A stretch of DNA of 7,622 nt from Treponema sp. (GTDB taxonomy: Bacteria; Spirochaetota; Spirochaetia; Treponematales; Treponemataceae), in NCBI GenBank assembly GCA_016296205.1, contig JAEDJS010000077.1:1-7622 (forward strand). The letters run 5' to 3'. A model generated the notes under the pieces. That model ran no database searches. It was given only the letters and a program-made list of their open reading frames with translations, and had not been told where the DNA came from. The position numbers and the translations under genes are program-made. Below are positions 1 through 6,010 of this stretch, in pieces; the first letter of the stretch is position 1, and each line of letters begins with the position of its first letter.

Positions 1-20
1 AATCAGAATACCACATTTCA

Positions 21-67
21 GATATTTATATCATGACATCTTGATTCAGGATCTCATTAAATGAGAT
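21..67. repeat. two short hairpins in the upstream non-coding region
   Basis: Two perfect inverted repeats lie close together. The first is GATAT (21-25) and ATATC (28-32) around TT. The second is ATCTCATT (51-58) and AATGAGAT (60-67) around one base. Between them, the stretch at 31-55 (TCATGACATCTTGATTCAGG and following) looks like a decayed copy of the repeat family seen at 157-184. No open reading frame or terminator-like T-run accompanies them. The function is unknown, and they are best read as part of the repeat-rich spacer upstream of the tRNA gene. Confidence 0.5.
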
Positions 68-86
68 TCCGGATCAGGTCCGGAAT
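66..86. repeat. inverted repeat ATTCCGGA / TCCGGAAT
   Basis: ATTCCGGA (66-73) and TCCGGAAT (79-86) are perfect reverse complements around the five bases TCAGG. The transcript could form a stable hairpin on either strand. The right arm forms the first of the CCGGAATGACAC units that follow, so this hairpin is probably the palindromic head of the dispersed repeat element in this spacer. Confidence 0.7.
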
Positions 87-184
87 GACACTCTTGGTGC
101 CCGCAATGACACACTTAGTCCGGAATGACACACTTAGTCCGCAATGACACCAACCATTGTCATCTTGAACTTGAACAGCATCTC
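80..184. repeat. short tandem repeat plus dispersed-repeat tail
   Basis: Four imperfect units with a 19-20 base period start at 80, 100, 120 and 139. Each contains CCGGAATGACAC or CCGCAATGACAC, and the two middle units are followed by ACTTAGT. The units alternate between GGAATGAC and GCAATGAC. They are followed at 157-184 by TTGTCATCTTGAAC and CAGCATCTC, a motif that recurs as TTGTCATGCTGAAC near the right edge (7585-7598). No coding potential was seen. This resembles the small intergenic repeats scattered in many host-associated bacterial genomes; mobility cannot be judged from one window. Confidence 0.7.
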
Positions 185-223
185 AAAAAATCAAAAAAAA
201 TCTAAAGAATTTGCAAATATCTA

Positions 224-252
224 TTGACACTTTTTTTAGATTTTGGTATAAA
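224..252 (+). promoter_or_regulatory. promoter of tRNA-Leu, -35 TTGACA and -10 TATAAA
   Basis: A perfect -35 hexamer TTGACA (224-229) and a near-consensus -10 TATAAA (247-252) are separated by 17 bases. Runs of A at 185-209 precede the -35 and could act as an UP element, as is common for stable-RNA promoters. The expected transcription start near 259 lies about nine bases before the mature tRNA 5' end, leaving a short leader for RNase P to remove. This is the best sigma-70-type promoter in the window. Confidence 0.85.
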
Positions 253-267
253 TAATACATCAATTAT

Positions 268-349
268 GCGGGGATGGTGGAATTGGTAGACACGCTAGCT
301 TGAGGTGCTAGTGGCGAGAGCTGTGCCTGTTCAAGTCAGGTTCTCCGCA
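268..349 (+). tRNA. trnL-GAG: tRNA-Leu, anticodon GAG
   Basis: The sequence folds as a class II tRNA. The acceptor stem GCGGGGA (268-274) pairs with TCTCCGC (342-348) with one G-U pair, and the discriminator is A349, as expected for leucine. The D arm contains GGTGGAATTGGTAGAC. The anticodon stem CTAGC (295-299) pairs with GCTAG (307-311) around the loop TTGAGGT, putting the anticodon GAG at 302-304, which reads CUC and CUU. A long variable arm (312-324) is typical of tRNA-Leu. The T arm (325-341) has stem GCCTG/CAGGT and loop TTCAAGT. The 3' CCA is not encoded (CT follows the discriminator), so it must be added by the CCA-adding enzyme. Confidence 0.97.
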
Positions 350-351
350 CT

Positions 352-382
352 AAGACTGATCAGAAATGGTCAGTCTTTTTTT
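352..382 (+). terminator. intrinsic terminator of tRNA-Leu
   Basis: AAGACTGATCA (352-362) pairs with TGGTCAGTCTT (367-377) over 11 base pairs, including one G-U pair, around a GAAA tetraloop (363-366). A run of T (376-382) overlaps the stem end and continues past it. It begins three bases after the tRNA discriminator, so it very likely ends the tRNA transcript. It lies only 20 bases before the next start codon. Confidence 0.92.
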
Positions 383-401
383 ATTTTTCTAGGACTTTGT
401 T

Positions 402-1163
402 ATGATTGCTACAATTGTTAACTGCATTGCAATTATTGTCGGATCAATTTTTGGTCTGCTTTTTTCAAAAAAAATATCTGATCAGATGGAAGATTCAATT
501 ATGACAGCCGCAGGAATTGTTACTTCTGTGCTGGCAATACAGATGGCTTTTAAATATCAGAACGTTATTTATCTTACCCTTTCTCTGATTATGGGAGGAA
601 TGATTGGAACAGTCCTGGATATAGACGGAAAAATCCTTATTCTTGGAAAACTCCTTGAACGTCTTGTTTACGGTAAAAAGACCAAGGCACCGGAGACTAA
701 CAGTCAGCAGATAAATTCTTCTCTGGAAAGGAAAACTAATAATTTTGCTTATGCATTTCTTAATGCCAGTGTGCTTTTCTGTGTAGGAGCAATGGCAATT
801 GTGGGAAGTTTTAAAGCCGGTATAGAAAAGGATTACAGTATTATTTTTACAAAAAGCATTCTTGACGGTTTTATGGCAATTTCTTACGGGGCTGCCATGG
901 GAATAGGAACGGCTTTTAGTGCACTGGCAATTTTAGTTTATCAGGGCGGACTTACTCTATTAAGTAAAGTTGTATCTCCTTTTGTAAATGAACAGATGAT
1001 TGCAGAACTTACTGGCTGCGGTGGAGCAATAATCCTGATGATTGGTCTGAATCTTCTGGGAATTAAAAAAATCAAAACTGCCAACTTTTTGCCGGCCCTT
1101 ATCTTTGTAGTTTTATTTGTTCTTATGGATCCACTGTTCAAAAAAATCGGACTGGTTTTTTAA
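402..1163 (+). CDS. DUF554 (YqgA-like) integral membrane protein
   Basis: This 253-residue, highly hydrophobic protein matches the DUF554 family, whose members include E. coli YqgA. The transport or other function of the family is not established. Membrane segments are apparent at about residues 1-21, 33-50, 55-74, 115-137, 151-187 (probably two), 198-220 and 228-245. A charged linker rich in Lys, Ser and Asn (about 88-113) separates the first three segments from the rest. Family-like patterns include the N-terminal NCIAIIVGSIFG, GAMAIVGS (129-136), KSILDGF (151-157), LVYQGGLTLL (178-187) and NFLPAL (228-233). Length is slightly above the usual 230 or so. The ATG at 402 has AGGA seven bases upstream and puts the first membrane helix at the N-terminus as in the family. 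The gene starts right after the tRNA terminator, leaving no room for its own promoter in between. Confidence 0.88.
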   Translation: MIATIVNCIAIIVGSIFGLLFSKKISDQMEDSIMTAAGIVTSVLAIQMAFKYQNVIYLTLSLIMGGMIGTVLDIDGKILILGKLLERLVYGKKTKAPETNSQQINSSLERKTNNFAYAFLNASVLFCVGAMAIVGSFKAGIEKDYSIIFTKSILDGFMAISYGAAMGIGTAFSALAILVYQGGLTLLSKVVSPFVNEQMIAELTGCGGAIILMIGLNLLGIKKIKTANFLPALIFVVLFVLMDPLFKKIGLVF

Positions 1164-1192
1164 TGAGTTTTGGTAAAATTTCAAAATAAAAT

Positions 1193-1220
1193 TTGACTTC
1201 TCCCTAATGTGTGGTATAAT
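1193..1220 (+). promoter_or_regulatory. promoter of the ABC ATPase gene
   Basis: TTGACT (1193-1198) and a perfect TATAAT (1215-1220) are 16 bases apart, and TG at 1212-1213 gives an extended -10 element. The predicted start near 1227 leaves a leader of about 27 bases before the ATG at 1254. This fits the signs of high expression in the gene. Confidence 0.85.
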
Positions 1221-1242
1221 AAATTTATTATTATAATCCCTT

Positions 1243-1248
1243 GGGAGG
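1243..1248 (+). promoter_or_regulatory. strong Shine-Dalgarno GGGAGG
   Basis: GGGAGG ends five bases before the ATG at 1254 and fixes that start. It is the best match to the 16S rRNA anti-SD among the genes here, and contrasts with the absence of any such site before the genes at 2704 and 4666. Confidence 0.85.
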
Positions 1249-1253
1249 CCTAA

Positions 1254-2576
1254 ATGGCAAAGGTTGAATTAAAGGGTATTGGCAAAATCTACGAGGGCGG
1301 TGTACGCGCTGTAGAAAACTGCAATATCACAATTGAAGACAAGGAATTCTGCGTATTCGTAGGTCCTTCAGGATGCGGTAAGTCAACAACTCTCCGCATG
1401 GTAGCAGGTTTGGAAGAAATCAGTGAAGGCGAGCTCTACATTGATGGCGAAATGATGAATGATGTTCCACCAAAGGACAGAAACATTTCCATGGTTTTCC
1501 AGAACTATGCTCTTTACCCACATATGTCAGTTTATGATAACATGGCATTCGGTCTTAAAATCAAAAAGATGGACAAGGCTGAAATTGAACGTCGTGTTAC
1601 AGAAGCTGCTGGTACACTTGGCTTGACTGAATATCTTCAGAGAAAACCAAAGAATCTTTCTGGTGGACAGAGACAGCGTGTTGCTGTAGGACGTGCTATC
1701 GTTCGTAACCCAAAAGTATTCTTGTTCGATGAACCTCTTTCAAACCTTGATGCAAAACTCCGCGTTACAATGCGTGGTGAAATTGCTGCTTTGCACCAGA
1801 GACTTCAGGCAACAATCATTTATGTTACACATGACCAGATTGAAGCTATGACAATGGGTTCAAAGATCGTTGTTATGAAGGACGGTCACGTACAGCAGAT
1901 TGGTGAACCTTTGTATCTTTACAATCACCCAATCAACAAATTCGTTGCAGGATTTATTGGTTCGCCACCAATGAACTTCCTCCAGGTAACAATCAAGAAT
2001 AAGAATGGTCAGATCATTGCTGATGAAGGTACATTTGAACTTACACCAACAGATGAACAGACTAAATATCTTAAAGACCTGGTTGGTCAGACTGTATACT
2101 TTGGTGTTCGTCCAGAAGACCTTCGTTTCCAGGATGCACCTGCAAACTTGAACAACATGCAGCTTAAGGTAATCAATAAGGAACCTCTTGGTGCCGAAAC
2201 ACACCTTACTCTTGCAACAAAAGAACAGTCACTCATCGCTCGTGTACAGGCATCTACAAAAGATAACTTCAAGATTGGTGAAACTGTAAACTTTGCTCCA
2301 GACATGAGTCGTGCTAAATTCTTCTTCAAGAATCCAGATGATCTTGATAAAGAACTTAACATTTGTGAAGCAATTGAAGCTCCATGGCTTACAAACCCAC
2401 TTACAGGACAGGTTGGCTATTGCAAAACTTTAGTTGAACACGTAGAAGATCCTGAGCTTGCAAAACAGCAGCTCAAGGAAGCTAAAAAAGCTCAGAAAAA
2501 AGAAGCAAAGGCTGCTGCAAAAGCTGCTAAAGAAGCTGCTAAAAAAGCCAGCAAAGCAGAAAAAGCTAACAAATAA
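1254..2576 (+). CDS. ugpC: ABC transporter ATP-binding protein, MsmK/UgpC/MalK family
   Basis: This cytoplasmic ATPase powers sugar or glycerol-phosphate import as a dimer bound to membrane permeases. All nucleotide-binding motifs are intact: Walker A GPSGCGKST (37-45), Q-loop Gln83 in VFQNYALYPH, signature LSGGQ (135-139), Walker B FLFDE with Glu160, D-loop SNLD (163-166) and H-loop His193. Residues from about 235 to 356 form the MalK-type regulatory domain, including FGVRPEDL (283-290). Relatives are usually about 360-380 residues. This one is 440, with an extra segment (357-399) and a Lys/Ala tail (400-440, about 16 Lys). No permease or binding protein is adjacent, so it is probably an ATPase shared among several importers, as MsmK and MsiK are; this is inference. 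Phe codons are TTC in 13 of 17 cases, unlike the neighbouring genes, suggesting high expression. The symbol is at family level; substrate cannot be read from sequence. Confidence 0.93.
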   Translation: MAKVELKGIGKIYEGGVRAVENCNITIEDKEFCVFVGPSGCGKSTTLRMVAGLEEISEGELYIDGEMMNDVPPKDRNISMVFQNYALYPHMSVYDNMAFGLKIKKMDKAEIERRVTEAAGTLGLTEYLQRKPKNLSGGQRQRVAVGRAIVRNPKVFLFDEPLSNLDAKLRVTMRGEIAALHQRLQATIIYVTHDQIEAMTMGSKIVVMKDGHVQQIGEPLYLYNHPINKFVAGFIGSPPMNFLQVTIKNKNGQIIADEGTFELTPTDEQTKYLKDLVGQTVYFGVRPEDLRFQDAPANLNNMQLKVINKEPLGAETHLTLATKEQSLIARVQASTKDNFKIGETVNFAPDMSRAKFFFKNPDDLDKELNICEAIEAPWLTNPLTGQVGYCKTLVEHVEDPELAKQQLKEAKKAQKKEAKAAAKAAKEAAKKASKAEKANK

Positions 2577-2609
2577 TTACTGACATTATTTTACTGTTGT
2601 AATTAATTA

Positions 2610-2656
2610 CCCTTTCTGAAAGTAGAATTTATTCTAAACTCCAGAAAGGGTTTTTT
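2610..2656 (+). terminator. intrinsic terminator after the ABC ATPase gene
   Basis: CCCTTTCTG (2610-2618) is the exact reverse complement of CAGAAAGGG (2642-2650), followed by six T (2651-2656). The intervening 23 bases can form an inner stem TAGAA/TTCTA (2624-2627 region with 2632-2636). The gene is therefore probably transcribed alone from the promoter at 1193-1220. Confidence 0.9.
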
Positions 2657-2669
2657 ATTATAAACAATA

Positions 2670-2697
2670 TTTACTATATTAAAAAATATGTTATACT
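2670..2697 (+). promoter_or_regulatory. promoter of the RNB ribonuclease gene, abutting the start codon
   Basis: TTTACT (2670-2675) and TATACT (2692-2697) are 16 bases apart and match sigma-70-type hexamers at four and five of six positions. The -10 box ends six bases before the ATG at 2704, so the usual start point seven or so bases downstream coincides with the A of the ATG. No Shine-Dalgarno sequence is present between them. It sits just after the preceding terminator, so an independent promoter is needed here. Confidence 0.6.
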
Positions 2698-2703
2698 ATC
2701 TCC

Positions 2704-4620
2704 ATGATTTCTAATGATTCACTTGTTTTATATAAAAATTCACCGGCTGTAATTGTAAGTTCAGAAGCAGCTACCGGGAAATATACAGTAAAATTTCAGT
2801 CAACTGCTGCAACAGCAACAAAAAAGGCTGTTTATTCAACTCAAAATATAAGGGAAAAAGATTTTGTATTTCTTTATAACGGCCCTGTAAATCTTGAAAA
2901 ATCAATTGAACTTTCTTTAAACCAGGATTTAATGCAGAATTATAAACAGCTGGTTAAAGAAGCCCAGGAATTGATTTTAAGTGACAGTGATATTTGTAAT
3001 AATATTTTTACGTTGGAAGATCTGTCTGTTTTTGCCGGCCTTGATATTGATGGTGAAAATTATTTTGCCTTTTATTTATCAGTGGCAGGCAGTTTTAGTT
3101 TTGTGCGGGACGAAAAATCTTTTGCAGATGGAAAAATTCTGTTTAGAGCAAGACCAATGGAAGAAACTTTATCTTTGGAAAAAAAGGCTCTGGAAAAAGA
3201 ACAGGAAGGCGAATTAAGGCAAGGATTTATTCAGCGTTTAAAAGACGGAAAACTTCTTCCCGGAGATGCAAAATTCATGCAGGAAGTAGAAAGTTTTGCT
3301 TTAGGCCAGTGTGAAAAATCAAAGGTTATGCATGAAGCCCATTTTAAGGAAACAGTTGAACGGGCTCATAAGGCTCTTCTTGATACTGGAATCTGGTCGA
3401 TTTTTAGAAATCCATATCCTATGCGTTACGGACTCAGTACAAAAAGTGCAAATATTTCGTTGTCTTTGCCCCCGGAAGAAGATCGGTTTGAAGTTCCGGG
3501 AATTAGTTTTGCAATCGACAATGAATGGTCTACAGATCCTGATGATGCAATTGGTTTTGACGGTAAGTATCTTTGGGTTCATATTGCGGATCCTGCCAGT
3601 ACAGTAATGCCCGGAAGTCAAATTGATGAAAACGCTCGTGGCAGAGGAGCTACATTGTATTTGCCGGAAGGTGCTGTTCGTATGTTAAGCGAAGACTGTC
3701 TTGAAGAATATGCACTGGGACTAAAAGAAAAAAGCCGTGCACTTTCGTTTAAGATTCTTCTTGATCAGAACGGAAATGTAGAAGACTGTGAAGTTCTTAA
3801 AACTTTTGTTCATGTAAAGCGTCTTACTTATTTTCAAGCCGATGAATTAAAAGAAACAGCTGAACTGAAACCTCTTTTTGAAATTGCACAATTGAATGAA
3901 AAACGCAGAATTAAAAATGGGGCAGTATCTATTGAAATTCCGGAAATTCATATTAGTGTTGACCTTGACAAAAAATCAATTCAGATTCAGGAAACACCTA
4001 AGCCAGAAAGTGCGGCTGTTGTTAGAGAAATGATGCTGCTGGCCGGTGAAGGTGCTGCTAAATTTGCCTTTAGAAATAATATCCCATTTCCGTTTATTAC
4101 CCAGGAATCTCCGGATATTCCTAAAGATCTGCCGGAAGGTCTTGCAAGAGAATTCAGACTTAGAAAATGCATGAGAAAAAGAAGTGTTGGTGTTACTCCA
4201 GGAAGTCATGGTGGACTTGGACTTGGTTTTTACAGTCAGGTTACTTCACCTTTGCGCCGTTATGGTGATTTGATTGCCCACATGCAGCTAAGGGCTTTTA
4301 TTGACGGAAAACCGCTTCTAGATAAAGACACAATGCTGGAACGAATCAGTGCAGGAGATGCAGCAGCAGTTGCCAGTCATCAGGCAGAACGAAAAAGCCG
4401 CATGCACTGGATTCTGGTTTATCTTTTGAGTAATCCTTTGTGGACAGGGGATGCTGTTTGTGTTGACAATTCAGGTAAAATTCCTCAGTTTTTTATCAGG
4501 GAATTAGGTCTGGAAGCAATGATAAATCCCGGAAGAGATGTAGAACTGAATGAAATTGTGAAAGTAAAAGGGTCAAATATCAACTTGCCGGAACTTACCT
4601 GTGATTTTATTGTTATTTAA
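2704..4620 (+). CDS. RNB-domain (RNase II/R-type) exoribonuclease
   Basis: This is a probable cytoplasmic 3'-to-5' exoribonuclease for RNA decay or maturation, 638 residues long. The catalytic RNB domain covers about 262-535. Its acidic metal-binding cluster is complete: Asp272, Asp278, Asp280 and Asp281, with the same spacing as Asp201, 207, 209 and 210 of E. coli RNase II. Further family motifs are VHIADPAS (292-299), RGATLYLPEG (314-323, with Tyr319 likely matching the RNA-stacking Tyr) and TSPLRRYGDLIAH (514-526). The N-terminus lacks clear tandem cold-shock domains; it shows a small beta-rich region (about 5-60) followed by a charged helical stretch (150-225). The C-terminus (about 580-638) is a short, degenerate S1-like region. 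The architecture is closer to the lesser-known RNB subgroup than to classical RNase R, so no rnr or rnb symbol is assigned. An in-frame stop at 2680 and no alternative start after it fix ATG 2704 as the first possible start. No Shine-Dalgarno sequence precedes it. Confidence 0.9.
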   Translation: MISNDSLVLYKNSPAVIVSSEAATGKYTVKFQSTAATATKKAVYSTQNIREKDFVFLYNGPVNLEKSIELSLNQDLMQNYKQLVKEAQELILSDSDICNNIFTLEDLSVFAGLDIDGENYFAFYLSVAGSFSFVRDEKSFADGKILFRARPMEETLSLEKKALEKEQEGELRQGFIQRLKDGKLLPGDAKFMQEVESFALGQCEKSKVMHEAHFKETVERAHKALLDTGIWSIFRNPYPMRYGLSTKSANISLSLPPEEDRFEVPGISFAIDNEWSTDPDDAIGFDGKYLWVHIADPASTVMPGSQIDENARGRGATLYLPEGAVRMLSEDCLEEYALGLKEKSRALSFKILLDQNGNVEDCEVLKTFVHVKRLTYFQADELKETAELKPLFEIAQLNEKRRIKNGAVSIEIPEIHISVDLDKKSIQIQETPKPESAAVVREMMLLAGEGAAKFAFRNNIPFPFITQESPDIPKDLPEGLAREFRLRKCMRKRSVGVTPGSHGGLGLGFYSQVTSPLRRYGDLIAHMQLRAFIDGKPLLDKDTMLERISAGDAAAVASHQAERKSRMHWILVYLLSNPLWTGDAVCVDNSGKIPQFFIRELGLEAMINPGRDVELNEIVKVKGSNINLPELTCDFIVI

Positions 4621-4627
4621 AAACTAA

Positions 4628-4656
4628 TTGTAAATATCCTGCAAATTTGCTAAAAT
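4628..4656 (+). promoter_or_regulatory. promoter of lysC, abutting the start codon
   Basis: TTGTAA (4628-4633) and TAAAAT (4651-4656) are 17 bases apart and match consensus at four and five of six positions. The -10 box ends nine bases before the ATG at 4666, so transcription would start at or within a few bases of the start codon. A perfect ten-base palindrome GCAAATTTGC (4641-4650) fills the spacer next to the -10 and could be an operator. There is no terminator between the ribonuclease gene and lysC, so read-through is also possible. The 45-base gap is too short for a lysine riboswitch. Confidence 0.55.
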
Positions 4657-4665
4657 CATCACATT

Positions 4666-5988
4666 ATGATCGTTATGAAATTTGGCGGCAGCTCGGTCGC
4701 AAATGCAGAAAGAATTCAGCACGTAGCAGATATTATCCGTGCTTATGAAGACAAGAGACCTGTTGTAGTTCTTAGTGCAATGGGAGATACAACAGATGAC
4801 CTTCTGGAAGCAGCAGATAATGCAGTTAACGGAAAGGTTGATATCAGTGCAGTAGAAAAACTTCACTATGATACTGCAAAGACTTTAGGCATTGAAGTTC
4901 CAGCAATTTCTGAATTACTGGAAGAATTAAAAACTTTGCTTACAGGTATCAGTATGCTTCGTGAGCTTTCTAAACGCAGCCGTGACTACCTTGTTTCTTT
5001 TGGTGAAAGAATGAGTGTGCGCATGATGGCCGCATATCTTTCCAAGAATGGAACAAGCGCAAAATTTTATGATGCCTGGGATGTTGGTATGGTAAGTGAT
5101 TCCAACTACATGGCAGCTGAATTACTTGACGAAGTATGGGAAAATATTCCTAAAGCCCTTAATGATTATAAAAATGGAAAGCAGAAAGAAATTCCAATCG
5201 TAACAGGTTTTATTGCAAAGGATAAAAAAGGAATTATCACAACCTTGGGTCGTGGTGGAAGTGACCTTAGCGCAACAATGATTGGTGCTGCAATGGGTGC
5301 AGAAGAAATTCAGACTTGGAAAGATGTAGACGGTATAATGACTACAGATCCAAGAATTGTTAATGACGCAAAGCCTGTAAGCGAAGTAACTTATGAAGAA
5401 GCTCAGGAGCTTGCAATCTTTGGTGCACAGGTTCTTCACCCTCGAAGTATGATTCCTTGCCGCAAGACAGGAACTCCAGTTCGTGTAAAGAACAGTTATA
5501 ATATTTCAAGTCCAGGAACTTTGATTGTAGAAAAACACACTGGAAATCTTCCTCTTGTTACTGCAATCACAAAAGTAAAAAATGTTTCACTTTTTGATAT
5601 TCAGTCAAGCAGAATGCTTGGTGCCGCTGGTTTCCTTGCACATATTTTTAATCAGTTTTTAAAATGGAATATTTCTGTAGACGTAATTGCCACAAGTGAA
5701 GTTTCTGTTTCTCTTACAGTCAGCGGAAAAAAAGATATCGGGCCTTTAATTAACGATCTTAAAAATGTTGCAGACGTTTCTGTAAAAACTGGAAAAGCAA
5801 TTGTTACTCTTATTTGCGACGCCAGCCGTGCCAGTGAAATTGCTGCAAAAGCTTTTGGTGCATTGTCGGAGGGTGGAATCAACGTTCAGATGATCAGCCA
5901 GGGTGCAAGCAAAGTAAATATTTCTATGATTGTTGATACAGAACAGGCAGATAAAGCTGTTGAACTTATGCACGATGCATTGTTCTGA
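4666..5988 (+). CDS. lysC: aspartate kinase, monofunctional, lysine-sensitive type
   Basis: It phosphorylates L-aspartate with ATP, the first step towards diaminopimelate, lysine, threonine and methionine. The 440-residue length suits a monofunctional enzyme. The kinase domain (1 to about 290) shows MKFGGSS (4-10), SFGERMS (111-117), TLGRGGSDLSA (193-203) and WKDVDGIMTTDPR (218-230). Two ACT domains follow (about 300-440), with ISQGASKVNISMIV (410-423) near the end. The first ACT region, RMLGAAGFLAHIF and NISVDVIATSEVS, matches the lysine pocket of E. coli LysC: Met317, Gly322, Phe323, Leu324, Ser337, Val338, Asp339, Ser344 and Glu345 line up with residues 318-346 there, while E. coli Ser321 is Ala320 here. 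Feedback inhibition by lysine is therefore likely. No homoserine dehydrogenase domain is fused. An in-frame stop at 4651 leaves ATG 4666 (or ATG 4675) as the only starts; neither has a Shine-Dalgarno sequence. dapB follows 36 bases later. Confidence 0.96.
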   Translation: MIVMKFGGSSVANAERIQHVADIIRAYEDKRPVVVLSAMGDTTDDLLEAADNAVNGKVDISAVEKLHYDTAKTLGIEVPAISELLEELKTLLTGISMLRELSKRSRDYLVSFGERMSVRMMAAYLSKNGTSAKFYDAWDVGMVSDSNYMAAELLDEVWENIPKALNDYKNGKQKEIPIVTGFIAKDKKGIITTLGRGGSDLSATMIGAAMGAEEIQTWKDVDGIMTTDPRIVNDAKPVSEVTYEEAQELAIFGAQVLHPRSMIPCRKTGTPVRVKNSYNISSPGTLIVEKHTGNLPLVTAITKVKNVSLFDIQSSRMLGAAGFLAHIFNQFLKWNISVDVIATSEVSVSLTVSGKKDIGPLINDLKNVADVSVKTGKAIVTLICDASRASEIAAKAFGALSEGGINVQMISQGASKVNISMIVDTEQADKAVELMHDALF

Positions 5989-6010
5989 TTTTTTTAAGTT
6001 GAATTGAGTT

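Noticed and set aside
1..30. End of a gene entering from the left edge
   Set aside because: No sustained reading frame with coding character was seen in the first 200 bases on either strand; stops and hairpins dominate.
80..158. Possible CRISPR array from regularly repeated units
   Set aside because: The units are about 20 bases, nearly contiguous and imperfect, with no unique spacers of 30 or more bases and no cas genes nearby.
1141..1161. Possible terminator at the end of the DUF554 gene
   Set aside because: The hairpin is six A-T pairs plus one G-U and one C-G pair, overlapping the last codons; it is too weak to call and probably reflects A/T runs.
1860..2204. Antisense open reading frame opposite the ABC ATPase gene
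   Set aside because: It lies fully within a well-supported gene, has no SD sequence, and its translation is Cys/Phe/Ile-rich without a recognisable domain. The other antisense frames in the window were rejected for the same reason.
4621..4665. Lysine riboswitch upstream of lysC
   Set aside because: The gap is only 45 bases, far shorter than a lysine riboswitch, and the predicted promoter lies against the start codon.
5986..6000. T-run after lysC as a terminator
   Set aside because: The run of seven T after the stop codon is not preceded by a GC-containing stem, so termination between lysC and dapB is unlikely.
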